Shown here: piece after piece, positions 36,436-47,270 of the stretch
Layout of the letters: each line of letters starts with the position of its first letter
Numbering within the stretch: the stretch's first letter is position 1
Assembly (NCBI GenBank): GCA_020846975.1
Contig: JADLCX010000054.1
Location: 1 to 64,000, forward strand
Direction of reading: 5' to 3'
DNA from: Phycisphaerales bacterium
GTDB lineage: Bacteria; Planctomycetota; Phycisphaerae; Phycisphaerales; UBA1924
Length of the DNA: 64,000 bases
Program-made: the position numbers and the translations under genes
Notes under the pieces: model-generated
The model's input: only the letters and a program-made list of their open reading frames with translations
Told to the model about the DNA's origin: nothing
The model's database searches: none

Positions 36436-37157
36436 CAGCGTGCTCCATCGCCGGAGAAGGGCGGGGCCTGATCGCTCACGCCGACGAGGCCGGGCGCTTC
36501 GTGGTCCGTGAACTCGACACGGACGGACAGGTCATCGCCCGCGAGGGCGAAGCCGCGGACGAGAGTCGTGAGTTGCTCGCGAGTGATGGTCTCGATCTCT
36601 CTCTGCTGGGCGGGCGTGAGACGCATGAGGCGGGCCTGATGGTGGAGTGCGGCGCGGGCCAGGCCGAGCTGGAACTCGCCGGAAAGGTCGCGGAAGCGTC
36701 CCCAGCCGACGGAGACATCGTGGGTCTCGCGGTCGCCCTCGACCTCGGTGGCGATGCGGACGGGACGAGGGACGGTGAGGGTGTACTCGCCGGTGAGCGC
36801 GTTTCGACGGAGGCCGGTGCCGTCGGAGGGCGTTTCGCTGATGCGCGAGAGGTCGCAGCCGTAGAGGAGGCGGGCGGGCGCGGAGACGGTGGCGGAAACA
36901 TCCCCGCGCCAGGAGGGATCGAGGCGCGAGGATTCGACTACGGTGTGGAGATCGACGGTGACGATCTTGAGCGTTCGGAGGGCACGGGCGACGTCGGCGG
37001 TGGGGACGGGGCGGGCGGGCTGGTCGGGCTGCACTGTGGAGAGTGCGGCGATGTCGAGTCGCGCGGCGTGCTCGCCGGAGAGGGTCATCCATCGAACGGC
37101 GGCAAACAGGGCCGCGGCGAGGAGGGTGATGAGGAGCGTAAAGCGTGGGGTGGACAT
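36435..37157 (-). CDS. DUF4230-family membrane-anchored protein
   Basis: A 240-residue protein with an N-terminal membrane anchor (FTLLITLLAAALFAAVRW) and a DUF4230-like body. It shows ALRTLKIVTVDLHTVVESS, VSAPARLLYGCDLSRI and TLTVPRPVRIATEVEG strands, then a helical end (ITREQLTTLVRGFALAGDDL) with a final VRVEFTD strand, matching the order of that family. The biochemical role of DUF4230 is unknown. ATG at 37157 begins MSTPRFTLLI. It is the first gene of a two-gene unit with the TPR-like protein, overlapping by three bases. Confidence 0.7.
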   Translation of the reverse strand: MSTPRFTLLITLLAAALFAAVRWMTLSGEHAARLDIAALSTVQPDQPARPVPTADVARALRTLKIVTVDLHTVVESSRLDPSWRGDVSATVSAPARLLYGCDLSRISETPSDGTGLRRNALTGEYTLTVPRPVRIATEVEGDRETHDVSVGWGRFRDLSGEFQLGLARAALHHQARLMRLTPAQQREIETITREQLTTLVRGFALAGDDLSVRVEFTDHEAPGLVGVSDQAPPFSGDGAR

Positions 37158-37309
37158 CGGGATGCTCGGCGCGCGGAGATGGCGCGACCGGAGACAAGGA
37201 TCGGCCGGGAAGACAGACGAGGGCGAGAATTGGATTCGGCGCGTGGCGGAAGGATGTGTTCGCGGACCCGCTCGCACCTGGGCAGCGTTGGGCATACCAA
37301 AACACACAC

Positions 37310-37338
37310 GGCCGGACCGCCCGTCGGGCGATCCGGCC
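37310..37338 (-). terminator. Terminator after the lectin gene
   Basis: A 13-bp stem with one mismatch (GGCCGGACCGCCC and its partner) around a 3-base loop, followed on the minus strand by GTGTGTGTTTTGG. It lies 78 bp past the stop of the lectin gene ending at 37416. Confidence 0.7.
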
Positions 37339-37415
37339 ATGTTGTGCCTCTGCGGCCGGGGCGGGCGGGCGTGTTTCTCGCCAGCCCTTCCGCGAACATC
37401 CCCCAGCGGGGAAAA

Positions 37416-38273
37416 TCAGTTGCGACGACGACGGCGGACCAGGAGGACGCCGCCGGTGAGTGCGAGCGAGGCCGCGCCGGGCGTGGGGACCTGGGTGGTG
37501 GTGAAGTCCCACGACAGGATCCCGTGGCGCTCGGCGTTCTGGATGGCGCCCGTGCCGGCGGTGAAGCCGACGAACGCGTCACCCGAGGGCAGGCTGAGCA
37601 TGGAGCCGAGGTTGGCCGAGACCGAGACCAGCGGGGTGGACAGGTTGTCAAGGTAGACATCGAGCGTGCCGGGGACGTAGACGACGCGGACGGTGTGAAC
37701 GTTGCCATCGGCGAAGTCCGAGAGGGCGTTGGCGTTGCCCAGCGAGGCCAGGCCCGAGGGAACCATCGTGAGCGGGCCCATCGTCTGGACGCTGACGTTC
37801 TGGGCACTGTTGAAGTCTTCCCAGTCGCCCTGGTTGTTCCAGGTGTCGAACTCGATCGCCATGCCGTTGGCGATGCCGGTCTGGGAGGGGTACACGGTGT
37901 TGGTCGCGTAACCCATCGCACCGCCCGTACCGCCGATCGCGGCGGCGCCGCGCGAGTCGTTCTGGATGACGAACGCCAGGCCGTCAGAGCCGATGCCGCT
38001 GACATCGTTGATGCGGAAGGTGAAGTTGCAGATGAACCCGTCAACGACGCGCTGGGCGTCGGAGCGCCAGGCCGCGCCGGCGGAGGCACGGATGGGCGGC
38101 GTGATCGAGAGCGTCGGCGCCGAGTGGACCGCAGCACCCACGAACGAGATGTTCGGAGCGGTGTTGAAGTCCGGGTAGGCGAAGTCGGCCATGGCCGGAG
38201 ACGCCGATCCGGCCGCCGCGGCCAAGGCGATCAGGCCGCCCCGCGAAAGTCCAATCTTGAGAGAGAGCTTCAT
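37416..38273 (-). CDS. L-type lectin-domain protein with C-terminal sorting tail
   Basis: A 285-residue secreted protein. ATG at 38273 has GGGGA upstream and is followed by a signal peptide ending ASPAMA. The body matches bacterial L-type (legume-like) lectin domains: FTFRINDVSGIGSDGLAFVIQND, then GYATNTVYPSQTGIANGMAIEFDTWNN, VHTVRVVYVPGTLDVYLD and VGFTAGTGAIQNAERHGILSWDF. These bind carbohydrate, with Asp in the GLAFVIQND loop and FDTWNN as likely metal/sugar site. The C-terminus is PTPGAASLALTGGVLLVRRRRR, a PEP-CTERM-like sorting signal of proline motif, hydrophobic stretch and Arg cluster. It probably acts at the cell surface or in matrix. A long leader precedes it and a terminator follows. 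Confidence 0.87.
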   Translation of the reverse strand: MKLSLKIGLSRGGLIALAAAAGSASPAMADFAYPDFNTAPNISFVGAAVHSAPTLSITPPIRASAGAAWRSDAQRVVDGFICNFTFRINDVSGIGSDGLAFVIQNDSRGAAAIGGTGGAMGYATNTVYPSQTGIANGMAIEFDTWNNQGDWEDFNSAQNVSVQTMGPLTMVPSGLASLGNANALSDFADGNVHTVRVVYVPGTLDVYLDNLSTPLVSVSANLGSMLSLPSGDAFVGFTAGTGAIQNAERHGILSWDFTTTQVPTPGAASLALTGGVLLVRRRRRN

Positions 38274-38883
38274 GAGAGATGTCCCCAATCCCGTTGTGCA
38301 CGTTGGCCCCGGTCCTCCGAGCCAAGCGCAGAAACACCGCGACCGGAGCGGATGCTCCGTCTTGGGCGGGGCCCCCCACACGGGCAGGTCCCCGACGCGC
38401 GTCCTTGCACGTCCGTGCCCCGGGGCAAACAAGCCACGGAACACACCGAGTTGTCGCGACGATTGACCGGCGCCGCGAGAGAGAAGGCCCTGGGGCAACC
38501 GCGATCAGGCGGTCGTGGGCCGAGGTCTCGGAAGGCTGACCTTCGCGGCGAGAAGGGGGTAGAGGCCGCGAGACCAACGCTCATCGATCATCCTGCCGGG
38601 CACGGGGCCCGACGGGACGCTCGAAGTTCCGATCTTCGCGGTAAGTGGGTGAGACCGTCCGCGAGAGAAAGCCGACCGCACGCGGGTGAACGCGTGAGGG
38701 ACCAACAGCTCTCTCTCTCATCCGGTTGGCGTGCCACCCTCCCCGGGGCACGGCCTGCCGCGCTCAAGTCGAGCCGGCACGGGAGATTAGACCACAGGAC
38801 CGCGGCGGAGCAAGCGGATTTTGCGCAAGTCGTTGATTCCCACCGGTATTTCACGGGGAATTTGAGGCCCGGAGGACCCAATA
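38274..38883. promoter_or_regulatory. Long leader region of the lectin gene
   Basis: About 610 bp without a recognisable gene separate the lectin start from the kinase stop. On the minus strand a possible promoter is TTGCTC (38808-38813) with TCTAAT (38786-38791) at 16-bp spacing, which would give a leader of about 500 bases. Several short inverted repeats occur (for example CGGAGCATCCGCTCCG). I could not fit it to a known riboswitch class. Confidence 0.35.
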
Positions 38884-38911
38884 ACCTGACAGGTCCCCCA
38901 ACTTGTCAGGT
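38884..38911 (-). terminator. Hairpin at the kinase stop codon
   Basis: ACCTGACA (38884-38891) and TGTCAGGT (38904-38911) form an 8-bp stem with a 12-base loop, overlapping the stop of the histidine kinase and followed on the minus strand by TATTG. It probably terminates the kinase transcript. Confidence 0.55.
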
Positions 38912-41900
38912 CAGAGCGGGTTCTCGGCCAGTTTCATGGGTTGACGGAGGGGGGCATCCTGCGGGGACGCTTCATCAATATGAAGCGGCGCGACCAGGCG
39001 GCACTCGAACCCGTGGCTCGGGAAGGCAAACTCGACCGAGCCGCGGAGTTGGTAGGTCACGGCACCGTCGATAAGGTCCATGCCAAATCCGCGTCGTTCG
39101 GGTTGGGCCACGGGCGGGCCGTCGCGTTCGACCCAGACCACCGAGAGCACACCGGACTGGTCTTCGGAACCCTGTACGCTCCAGGAGACGCCGACGCGAC
39201 CCGCGGGCTGGGAGAGCGCACCGTACTTGAAGGCGTTGGTGGCCAGCTCGTTGAACGCCATGGTGAGGGACTGAGCGACGCGCGGCGGGAGCAGGACCTT
39301 CGGCCCATCGAGCCAGAGTCGCTCGGGATCCTCGCCGCTGTACGGCTCCACGGCCTGACGGATGGTCTCGCGCAGGTCCGCGCCGTTCCAGTGCGTGCTG
39401 GCGAGGATGGTGTGCAGACGGGAGAGGGCGCGGACGCGTCCGGTAAAGGTGGTCTGGAACTGGGCGATGGTTCCGGCGGTGCGGCCGGTCTGCTCGGCGA
39501 GCGAGAGCACCGCGGCCATGTTGTTCTTCACACGATGGTCGAGTTCGCGCATCATGAGGGCCTGGCGGCGTTCGGAGTTGACGCGCTCGGTGACATCTTG
39601 AATGAACGAGGAGACGCCGACGACCGAGCCGTCGGGGCCGGCGAGCGGTTCGTTCCGCCACTCGCAGATGATGTGGCGACCGTGGCGAGTGATGTTCTCG
39701 TTGACGGCGTGCGTGCCGCCGCGCCGGGTGATGACCTGCTTCCAGACGTTGTCCACGAAACTCCTCGACGACGGCGGAACGATGAGCTCGGATGTTCGTC
39801 CGATCGCCTCGTCAGCGGTGTACCCGAAGATGCTCTCGGCGGCGGGGTTCCACTGCGTGATCTCGAAGCGGGTGTTCCACACGATGACCGCGAACGGCGA
39901 CTGGTTGACCAACTGGGCCAGCAGGCGCTGGTTGTCGCGGAGCGCGGCCTCGGCCCTCTTGGCGGCCGTGATGTCCATGATCAGGCCATGGATGATCGGT
40001 CGGCCGGAGACTTCGCAACGGACTCCGGCCACCTGCTCGCGGAGCCAGGCCTCCTGGCCGTCGGGACGGACCAGCCGGTATTCGACAACGCCCGACTCGC
40101 CGTTCCGCAGCGCCGCGGTGATGAACCGGGTCACACGGTCACGGTCATCGGCGTGGATGTGCTTCTGGAAGAGTTCGCGGCCGCCGAGGAAGCGGTCGAC
40201 GGACAGACCGGTGATCTCCTGGAACTGCGGGCTGACGTAGGTCGGCTCGGATCCGCCGTCTGGCGCGGTGTAGACGATCAGGGGGAGGCGCTCGACCAGC
40301 GAGCGGTAGCGTTCCTCGGCGGCGCGGATCGCGGCCTCGGCCCGGCGCGGGAGGCTGACATCGCGGCAGAGCAGCAGCACTTCATCTTCCTTGATGCGCG
40401 TGACTCGGATCTCCCAGACGCTCTCGGCGCCGTTGTTGCGGCTGGCGTACTCGTAGGTCGAGGGCTGGCCCGTCGCGAGCACCCGGTCGACAGCGTCCAT
40501 GCACTGCGCAGCGCGATCGGCGGGCAGCACATCGACGGCTCGGCGGCCGATGAACTGCTCGGGCGGGAGGACCAGCGACGTGTCCGGGGGTCCGAAGTAG
40601 TCGAGGTAGCGACCGTCACGGTCCATGCGGAAGACGAGGTCGGGGATCGCGGCGATGAGGGCCCGGTTGGTCTCCTCGCTGTCCCGCAGTGCATCGGTGG
40701 CCAGCCGCCGATCGGTGACGTCATGGATGGCGGTGATGAAGCACTTGGGCCGATCGCCGTCGCGGATGCTGCTGACGCAGATATCCGCCCACACCACCGA
40801 ACCGTCCGGTCGGAGGTATCGCTTCTGGAGCTGGTAACCGACTCCGCTCTCGAGCGCCTGGCTGAAACGTTCCAAGTTGCCATCGATATCGTCGGGATGG
40901 GTGATCTCGCGGAAGGACCGGCCGATCAGGTCGGCGGGTTCGCGGCCGAAGATCTCGCAGGCCCGCTGGTTGACGAGCATGAAGCGACCCCGCAGATCGA
41001 TCTGCACGATGCCCACGGCGGCCTGCTCGAACATGGCACGGAAACGGGTCTCGGCTTCCCGAACGGTCCGCTCCATCTGGCGGCGTTCGATGGCGATGCC
41101 CGCGAGGTTCGCGGCCTCGGCGACCAGCCGGAGTTCGGACGCATCGGGCTCGTGGACATGGCCGCGATAGATGGCGAACGAACCGAGCACGCTCCCTCGC
41201 GTGCCGAAGACCGGTTCGGACCAGCAGGCGCGGATTCCGAAACGCTCGGCCGACGAGACAAAGGGCTTCCAGAACGGATGGACCCGGATGTCGGCGGCGA
41301 TGACGCGCTGCCCGGTCGCCATGGCCGCGCCGCAGCAGCCGATGCCCGGCCCGATCGGGAGGTTGGTGAGGTGCGAGATCAGATCGAGAGAGAACGAGGG
41401 ACCCGCTCCCAGGCTTGCGGTGCATCCGTCGTCGTTGACGAGCATGATCGACGCCATGGTGGACGGGTCGCGTTCTTCGACTGTGCGCACAATCTCGGTG
41501 AGAATCTCTTCGATCGGCGTGTCGCGTGCGATCATCCCGAGGATCCGGTTCTGGTCGTCACGGAGGCGCTCGGTCTCGAGCTTCTCGGTGACGTCGATGA
41601 CGGTGCCGAGGCGCGTGGACCGACCGGGCTGCCAGGGCACGGGACAGGTGGTGACCATGACGTCCAGCTCGCGGCCGTCGGAGGTGCGGTGCTTCCAGAA
41701 GCAGGGCGGCGTGACGTCGGGCAACTCGGCAGTCAGCGTCGATTCGAGCGACGCGTAATGACCTTGACTGCGGAGGTCGAAGAGGGTCATGGACAGGAAC
41801 TGCTCGCGCGTGTACCCGTACTTCTCGACGGCCGCGCTGTTGACGGCGAGGAACCGGCCGGACGGACGCTCGTAGACCCAGAGCGGGTAGGCGTGCCGCT

Positions 41901-43614
41901 CGAAGATGGCCCGGAAACGCTCCTCGCTTGCGGCGAGCGCGGTCGCGGCGCGCTTGCGCTCGGTGATGTCGATCATGACGCCGCGCAAACCGGCGGGCCG
42001 TCCGTCGCGCATCACGACGGACGCGAGGTCCTGGATCCAGACCTCGCGTCCGTCGGCGGCGATCATGCGGTACTCGAACGCGTGCTCGAGACCCTGCGCG
42101 GTCTTCTCGGCGCAGAACTCGACGGCGGCCTGGCGATCGTCCGGATGGATGTGGTTCCGCCAGAAACCCTCTGTGTACCAATCGGCGATGGGGTACCCGA
42201 GGATCTGCTCGGCGGCTCCGCTGACGAACGTGAATCGGAGCGTGGCGACATCGACCTCCCAGACAATCGTGCGCACGCCATCGACGAGGATGCGGTACCG
42301 TTCCTCGCTCTGGCGGAGAGCCTCCTGCGCGTTGTGGCGGTCGGTGACATCGGTCATGGTGCCGAGCATGCGCTCGGCGCGTCCGGCGGCGTTGCGCACG
42401 GCCCGACCGCGCGAGCGGAACCAGCGGTACGACCCGTCGAGGGCGCGCAGGCGGTACTCGAAGTCGTACGGCTCGTCGCGTTCGAGGTGGGCGTTGAGCC
42501 GCTCGAATGCCCGCTCGCGATCATCGGGGTGCAATCGCTCGGACCAGAAGTTCGGCTGCTCGGTGTGCGAAGCCTCACCGAGGATCTCTGGAAGGCCCCC
42601 CTCCAGGCGGGAGTGGTTGGTCGCGATGGTCCAATCCCAGATGCCGATGCGCGAACCGAGGATCGCCTGCTCCAGGCGCTGGCGCGCGGAGGCGATCTCG
42701 ACGCCGAGGCGGCGGCGGTCCGCCATGACTGTCGAAATGAGCATGGTCATGGTCGCGGAGAGCACCACGAAGACGTAACCGGCGATGAGGTGATCATCGC
42801 CCCGCGGCAGGATGGTGGCGAACGGACCCGAGTTCTCTCCCGTAAAGCCGGCGATCGCCAGGCCCATGACGGCCGAGACGACCGCCGTTGTCCGCGGACC
42901 GATGACAAGGGCGGAAGCCAGGAGGATGCCGAAGGGCAACATCGGAAGAGCGACAGCTCGCCAGTCCGCGACATCCTGGCGAAACACCCAGGCGCACGCG
43001 GCAACCATCAGGACGACGGCGCCGAGATTGACCGCGTATTCAATGGTCCTGCGTCGCGCCCCGTGCCCGATCGCTTCGCGCACGGCCACCACCGCGAGCG
43101 GCAGGACGAGGTAGCACATCCACGATCGCCAAAAATAGACCGGGAGGCGCGCCATGGCCACGCCCGGATAGGTGATCCTGCTGTCCACAACGGTCCACAG
43201 CGTCACGACGGTGCCACCGGCCAGCCCGCACACGGTGATCACCGCCACCACGTCTCGCAGGATGTAGAGGCTGGGCGTCCCGCGACAGAAGTGACGGGTG
43301 AGCACGGCCAGCAGCACGCACAGCACCGCGGGCACGGGCCAGAGCACGACCTGGAGCCAGAGTTCCGCGCCGTGGGTCTGGCCGAACCGGAGCGCCAGCA
43401 GCACGGCCGCGGTCACCCCGCCGAGCGCAACCGCCCAGATGGCCCGCCGCGGCGCGATCAGCGCCAGGCCCATGTACAGGGCGGAGGCCGCCCACATGGC
43501 CAGCCTGCCGATGTAGAGGTTGATGTGGGTGCAGCCGTAGTACTCCATGGCCGCGCCCACGACAAGGGCTGCGACGCCCCATGCGAGGCTGGATAGCACG
43601 TTCTCTCTCTTCAT
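38911..43614 (-). CDS. Multi-PAS/GAF sensor histidine kinase, HWE family
   Basis: A 1567-residue membrane sensor kinase. The first 315 residues hold about eight transmembrane helices in a MASE1-like arrangement. Then come three PAS domains (each closing with DVTDR, DITER or DVTEK), a GAF domain (about 690-845), and four more PAS domains, with clear PAC ends such as VIDVTEK and [11 protein letters not shown]. The transmitter belongs to the HWE class: phospho-acceptor His1360 in [10 protein letters not shown], the N-box around Asn1455 ([11 protein letters not shown]) and the WxE motif in [10 protein letters not shown]. It should autophosphorylate in response to redox, light or small-ligand signals; the ligand is unknown. 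No response regulator gene is adjacent, so the partner must be elsewhere. It is divergent from the aldolase gene. Confidence 0.93.
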   Translation of the reverse strand: MKRENVLSSLAWGVAALVVGAAMEYYGCTHINLYIGRLAMWAASALYMGLALIAPRRAIWAVALGGVTAAVLLALRFGQTHGAELWLQVVLWPVPAVLCVLLAVLTRHFCRGTPSLYILRDVVAVITVCGLAGGTVVTLWTVVDSRITYPGVAMARLPVYFWRSWMCYLVLPLAVVAVREAIGHGARRRTIEYAVNLGAVVLMVAACAWVFRQDVADWRAVALPMLPFGILLASALVIGPRTTAVVSAVMGLAIAGFTGENSGPFATILPRGDDHLIAGYVFVVLSATMTMLISTVMADRRRLGVEIASARQRLEQAILGSRIGIWDWTIATNHSRLEGGLPEILGEASHTEQPNFWSERLHPDDRERAFERLNAHLERDEPYDFEYRLRALDGSYRWFRSRGRAVRNAAGRAERMLGTMTDVTDRHNAQEALRQSEERYRILVDGVRTIVWEVDVATLRFTFVSGAAEQILGYPIADWYTEGFWRNHIHPDDRQAAVEFCAEKTAQGLEHAFEYRMIAADGREVWIQDLASVVMRDGRPAGLRGVMIDITERKRAATALAASEERFRAIFERHAYPLWVYERPSGRFLAVNSAAVEKYGYTREQFLSMTLFDLRSQGHYASLESTLTAELPDVTPPCFWKHRTSDGRELDVMVTTCPVPWQPGRSTRLGTVIDVTEKLETERLRDDQNRILGMIARDTPIEEILTEIVRTVEERDPSTMASIMLVNDDGCTASLGAGPSFSLDLISHLTNLPIGPGIGCCGAAMATGQRVIAADIRVHPFWKPFVSSAERFGIRACWSEPVFGTRGSVLGSFAIYRGHVHEPDASELRLVAEAANLAGIAIERRQMERTVREAETRFRAMFEQAAVGIVQIDLRGRFMLVNQRACEIFGREPADLIGRSFREITHPDDIDGNLERFSQALESGVGYQLQKRYLRPDGSVVWADICVSSIRDGDRPKCFITAIHDVTDRRLATDALRDSEETNRALIAAIPDLVFRMDRDGRYLDYFGPPDTSLVLPPEQFIGRRAVDVLPADRAAQCMDAVDRVLATGQPSTYEYASRNNGAESVWEIRVTRIKEDEVLLLCRDVSLPRRAEAAIRAAEERYRSLVERLPLIVYTAPDGGSEPTYVSPQFQEITGLSVDRFLGGRELFQKHIHADDRDRVTRFITAALRNGESGVVEYRLVRPDGQEAWLREQVAGVRCEVSGRPIIHGLIMDITAAKRAEAALRDNQRLLAQLVNQSPFAVIVWNTRFEITQWNPAAESIFGYTADEAIGRTSELIVPPSSRSFVDNVWKQVITRRGGTHAVNENITRHGRHIICEWRNEPLAGPDGSVVGVSSFIQDVTERVNSERRQALMMRELDHRVKNNMAAVLSLAEQTGRTAGTIAQFQTTFTGRVRALSRLHTILASTHWNGADLRETIRQAVEPYSGEDPERLWLDGPKVLLPPRVAQSLTMAFNELATNAFKYGALSQPAGRVGVSWSVQGSEDQSGVLSVVWVERDGPPVAQPERRGFGMDLIDGAVTYQLRGSVEFAFPSHGFECRLVAPLHIDEASPQDAPLRQPMKLAENPL

Positions 43615-43876
43615 GTTCCCGCGCCTGCTTCACCAACGGGGCATCTGGGGCCCGTGTTTCGCGGCCTGGCGCTTGCTTCCGAATCCCTGGCCGCTCGCAC
43701 AACCAGGCCAAGTCCGCGGTACTGCGAGCGTATCATTCGGGTCTCGGATTGGCGATGTCCACAACAGCGAGCCCGTTTGCGTGCTCGTTGTCCAGTTTGT
43801 CATCGCCGGACCAAGCCCGCCGCCGGGAACCGCGTCCCCCACCCGCCCCTACCGCCCTCAGAACTCGGAGAACCTC

Positions 43877-44995
43877 ATGCCCGCGAACCCCTCGATCGAC
43901 GTCGCCAGCATCCTCGGATCCGAGGGCAAATCGCTGCTGTCGTACGAATCCAAGACCGTGTCAAAGAACGCGTTGTACCTGCCGGGTCCGGACTTCGTGG
44001 ACCGGGTCTTCGCCCAGAGCGACCGCAACGTGACCACGCTGCGGAACTTCCAACTCCTGATGAACACGGGGCGACTGGGCGGGACGGGGTATGTCAGTAT
44101 CCTGCCGGTTGACCAGGGGATCGAGCACTCGGCCGGGGCGAGTTTCGCGCCAAACCCGGCGTACTTCGACCCGGAGAACATCGTGGAGCTCGCGCTCGAG
44201 GGCGGGTGCAACGCGGTGGCGAGCACGATCGGCGTGCTGGCGAGCGTGGCGAGGAGGTACGCCCACAAGATCCCCTTCCTGGTCAAGTTCAACCACAACG
44301 AGATGCTGACTTACCCGAACATCTTCAAGCAGAGCTACTTCGGGAGCGTGCGGCAGTGCGCGGAGATGGGCGCGGTGGCGGTGGGCGCGACGATCTACTT
44401 CGGCAACGATTCGGCCCGCGACGAGATCGCGTACGTGAGCGACATGTTCGAGGAGGCCCACAGCTACGGGATGGTGACCGTGCTGTGGTGCTACACCCGC
44501 AACAGCAAGTTCAAGGTGACGGGCGCCGATGGCAAGAGCGTGGACTACCACGCCAGCGCGGACCTGACCGGCCAGGCCAACCACATGGGGGCGACGATCA
44601 AGGCCGACATCATCAAGCAGAAGCTCCCGACCAACAACGGCGGGTACGCCGCGCTGAACTCGGGCGGCTCGAGTTACGGCAAGTGGGACAAGCGCGTGTA
44701 CACCGAACTGGCCGGGAGCGACGAGACGGGCAAGGGCGGGCACCCGATCGACCTGTGCCGCTACCAGATCATCAACAACTACATGGGGCGCGTGCCGCTG
44801 ATCAACTCGGGCGGCGAGAGCAAGGGCGCGGGCGACCTTCAGGAAGCCGTCACCACCGCCGTCATCAACAAGCGCGCGGGCGGGATGGGCCTGATCTCCG
44901 GGCGCAAGGCGTTCCAGAAGCCGATGGGCGAGGGCGTGAAACTCCTGAACGCGGTGCAGGATGTGTACCTGGACAAGGGCGTGACGGTGGCGTGA
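43877..44995 (+). CDS. Class I fructose-bisphosphate aldolase
   Basis: A 372-residue aldolase of the DhnA/FbaB type, which uses a Schiff-base lysine rather than zinc to cleave fructose-1,6-bisphosphate. Motifs are [13 protein letters not shown] near the start, [46 protein letters not shown] and the C-terminal [12 protein letters not shown] phosphate-binding segment. The catalytic lysine is probably the one in [10 protein letters not shown] or its neighbour; I could not fix it. ATG at 43877 has GGAG seven bases upstream. It acts in glycolysis or gluconeogenesis in the cytoplasm and stands alone, divergent from the kinase. Confidence 0.92.
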   Translation: MPANPSIDVASILGSEGKSLLSYESKTVSKNALYLPGPDFVDRVFAQSDRNVTTLRNFQLLMNTGRLGGTGYVSILPVDQGIEHSAGASFAPNPAYFDPENIVELALEGGCNAVASTIGVLASVARRYAHKIPFLVKFNHNEMLTYPNIFKQSYFGSVRQCAEMGAVAVGATIYFGNDSARDEIAYVSDMFEEAHSYGMVTVLWCYTRNSKFKVTGADGKSVDYHASADLTGQANHMGATIKADIIKQKLPTNNGGYAALNSGGSSYGKWDKRVYTELAGSDETGKGGHPIDLCRYQIINNYMGRVPLINSGGESKGAGDLQEAVTTAVINKRAGGMGLISGRKAFQKPMGEGVKLLNAVQDVYLDKGVTVA

Positions 44996-45022
44996 ACGAG
45001 CGTGCCCGAGACTTCTGGCCGC

Positions 45023-46306
45023 TCATTGCCCGAACTCCTCGCCGGGGACGCTCAACTCATCCAACGTCCCTCCAACCTCGAACCGCCCCGTCCAACACCC
45101 CGCGCTGGGCTTGTCGAACGGGTTGTCCTTGTACGCGAGCCAGGCCTGCTCGGGGTCGCCTTCGGCGGAGATCGTGATCCGTACACCGGGCTCCGACATT
45201 TTCTGGTGCGCGCCGGGCTCCCAGATCATCGCCGCCGTTCGCCACGGTCGCTCGACGGGCCAGGCCCACGCAGTTCCGGTGTGGCCTCGACCCACGATCC
45301 GACCATCGACGCGCACGATCAGCCTCGCGTACACGCCGCACTCGATCTTGAGCCATGTCGGATCCGGGTTGCGGTCGTGAACCTTGAGGCGAACCTCGCC
45401 GGCATCGGTGAGTTCCAGTCGCGGCCGCAACGCGGAGCGAACGTCCTCGCTGGTCCTGTCGGTCCGGTCACAAAGCAGGCACTCCGCGCCGCGGCCCGAG
45501 ATCACGATCGGATGCTCGATCACCCGATCCCACACGCGCACCCCGCGCACGCTCAGCCCCACCCCCACGCGGACAGTCCGCGCGGGCTCTTCGCACGCCG
45601 AGAGCAGCACAACCTCGCCATCCGGCCAGCGACCATGCCGGTCCAGCACACACCCGCTGAGCCTTGCACCCAGGTCCCATCTCGATAGCCCGCCCGAGAA
45701 CGCGGGGATCGGCTCTCCTCGCGGCCAGCGCTCCGGCATCACGACGAGCGAGCCGATGTCCGGGGGCCGCTCTCGCAGCGCTCGCCGAACGTACCACCGC
45801 GCGTGCCACCCCCAGGTCCGATCATCTCGCATGCGACGACGCATCACCTCCGCGAAGTCCTGGCGCCTGCACTCCCACCATTCGCCGAGCGATCTGGGAG
45901 ATGCCCGCGAGCCGACGGCCACACCCATCAGGCCGCGGCCCGTGCGGCCGGAAGTCGCGGCGAGGCCGGCAATAAGGGTCGTGGGCGCGAACTCGTGCCA
46001 GCCGTGCCGCCTAACATCGGGCGTCCGCACCGCCGCATAGCCGCACAGCACCACCATCACCCCGGCGGCCGTGAGCCGGAGTCGCCGACGCGTCCGCAAG
46101 AGCTTTGACTCGCACTTTGCTTCCCGGCCGCACTCCGGGCATCGCAGCCCCGGCACCCCCGTCATCTCGTACCAGCATCTCGGGCACCGCCGCCGGCCGC
46201 GGGAACGATCCCAGCAAAGCGCCCACAGGGCCAACGCGCCACCACCGGCGGCGGTCAGCCAGCCGACGATGGTCAGAATCCACGGCCAAAGCGCTTGCGC
46301 GGACAT
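45023..46306 (-). CDS. Zinc-ribbon membrane protein
   Basis: A 427-residue membrane protein with an N-terminal helix pair (WPWILTIVGWLTAAGGGALALWALCW), a zinc ribbon, Cys41-x-x-Cys44 and Cys56-x-x-Cys59, in CPRCWYEMTGVPGLRCPECG, and another helix (LTAAGVMVVLCGYAAV). The remaining 320 residues are soluble with several Trp/Arg-rich strands and end in EEFGQ. The ribbon with a following helix is typical of planctomycete proteins of unknown role; metal binding is expected from the four cysteines. It lies convergent with the aldolase gene. It resembles the 33765-35225 protein in layout but the two soluble domains do not obviously match. Confidence 0.75.
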   Translation of the reverse strand: MSAQALWPWILTIVGWLTAAGGGALALWALCWDRSRGRRRCPRCWYEMTGVPGLRCPECGREAKCESKLLRTRRRLRLTAAGVMVVLCGYAAVRTPDVRRHGWHEFAPTTLIAGLAATSGRTGRGLMGVAVGSRASPRSLGEWWECRRQDFAEVMRRRMRDDRTWGWHARWYVRRALRERPPDIGSLVVMPERWPRGEPIPAFSGGLSRWDLGARLSGCVLDRHGRWPDGEVVLLSACEEPARTVRVGVGLSVRGVRVWDRVIEHPIVISGRGAECLLCDRTDRTSEDVRSALRPRLELTDAGEVRLKVHDRNPDPTWLKIECGVYARLIVRVDGRIVGRGHTGTAWAWPVERPWRTAAMIWEPGAHQKMSEPGVRITISAEGDPEQAWLAYKDNPFDKPSAGCWTGRFEVGGTLDELSVPGEEFGQ

Positions 46307-46408
46307 GCGGCATCCCGTTGACGCGGTTCAGGATACCGGGTTGCCCGCGGCCGGTTGATCGTTTCCGGGCGATGCGGCGGAGTGCCCAACGCGGGCCCAT
46401 GAAAGGAT

Positions 46409-46432
46409 GGAGGCCCGATCGCTCGGGCCTCC
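46409..46432 (-). terminator. Terminator after the sorting-tail protein gene
   Basis: GGAGGCCCGA (46409-46418) pairs perfectly with 46423-46432 around a TCGC loop, 29 bp past the stop of the minus-strand gene ending at 46461. A short T-run follows on the minus strand. Confidence 0.7.
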
Positions 46433-46460
46433 GGCGGGGTTCAGGTTGTTGGTCCGGAAC

Positions 46461-47270
46461 TCAGCGACGACGACGCAGGCCCACGAGCCCGCCCAGGGCC
46501 AGCAGCGCGGCCGCGCCGGGCGTGGGGATGATGCCCTTGTCCTTGCTGATGATCACGGTCCCGCCGGGCGCGATCACCAGGTCCCATTGGAACGCCCACG
46601 TGAGGTCGCCGGACTGAGGACCGACGGTGTTGGCCAGGTCGGTGACCAGGCCATCATCGAGCCGGGTCACAATATTGGGGAACGTGTTGACCTCGTAGCG
46701 CGAAGGCGCCGGGGTGACGACGACCTCGCTCATGCCGAACACGCCGTCGGACTGGCGTGCCGTGTTGAACATCGAGCCGACGATCTCGCCCGTGTCGCCG
46801 CTGGGCGTGCCGTTGATGTCGAAGTCGCAGTATTGGAAGAAACTGATGTTGAGGGTCTGGTTGCCGGTGTTGTGGATGGCGATCTGCTCACCGACATCCG
46901 AGGCGTTGCTGTTGGTCTGCCCGCCGCGCAGCGTGTACGTCGGCTGGATCTCGATACCCGGAGCGGCGTAGAGCAGGCTCAGCGTGTCGGGCCGCGTGTC
47001 GTGGAAAGGGTTGGTGTCGGTCGCGAACGAGCCGATCAGCGGGAGCGAGTTCAGCTGCCGCTCCTGTGTATCGCCGGAAACGCGGAACCAGAACCACTGT
47101 TGGAACAGATGGTCCGTGCCGTCAACAACCCAGTCGTGCATGCCCGCCGAGGTCGCATCATCCACGCGCACGACCGAGTTGCGGTCGCTAAGCACGTGGA
47201 TGGCGGCGAACGAGGGCGAAGCGAGCGCGGCGATACCGCCGGCAATGAGCAACAAACGAGACAAACGCAT
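46461..47270 (-). CDS. Secreted protein with PEP-CTERM-like sorting tail
   Basis: A 269-residue exported protein. The signal peptide MRLSRLLLIAGGIAALASPSFA is followed by a beta-rich body (VVRVDDATSAGMHDWVVDG, FFQYCDFDINGTPSGD, WAFQWDLVIAPGGTVII) of unrecognised function. The C-terminus IPTPGAAALLALGGLVGLRRRR is the same kind of sorting signal as in the lectin at 37416-38273: proline-containing motif, hydrophobic segment, Arg cluster. Such tails are recognised by exosortase-like transpeptidases in other bacteria; no such enzyme gene is in the window. ATG at 47270. It has its own terminator. Confidence 0.8.
   Translation of the reverse strand: MRLSRLLLIAGGIAALASPSFAAIHVLSDRNSVVRVDDATSAGMHDWVVDGTDHLFQQWFWFRVSGDTQERQLNSLPLIGSFATDTNPFHDTRPDTLSLLYAAPGIEIQPTYTLRGGQTNSNASDVGEQIAIHNTGNQTLNISFFQYCDFDINGTPSGDTGEIVGSMFNTARQSDGVFGMSEVVVTPAPSRYEVNTFPNIVTRLDDGLVTDLANTVGPQSGDLTWAFQWDLVIAPGGTVIISKDKGIIPTPGAAALLALGGLVGLRRRR

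Noticed and set aside
38274..38883. Cyclic-di-GMP riboswitch upstream of the lectin
   Set aside because: The conserved GEMM core sequences and tetraloop/receptor pattern could not be located on the minus strand.
38941..43596. A 1551-codon open frame antisense to the histidine kinase
   Set aside because: It is a GC-skew shadow: Arg/Glu/Asp/Gly-rich, with no domain, while the opposite strand encodes textbook PAS and HWE motifs.
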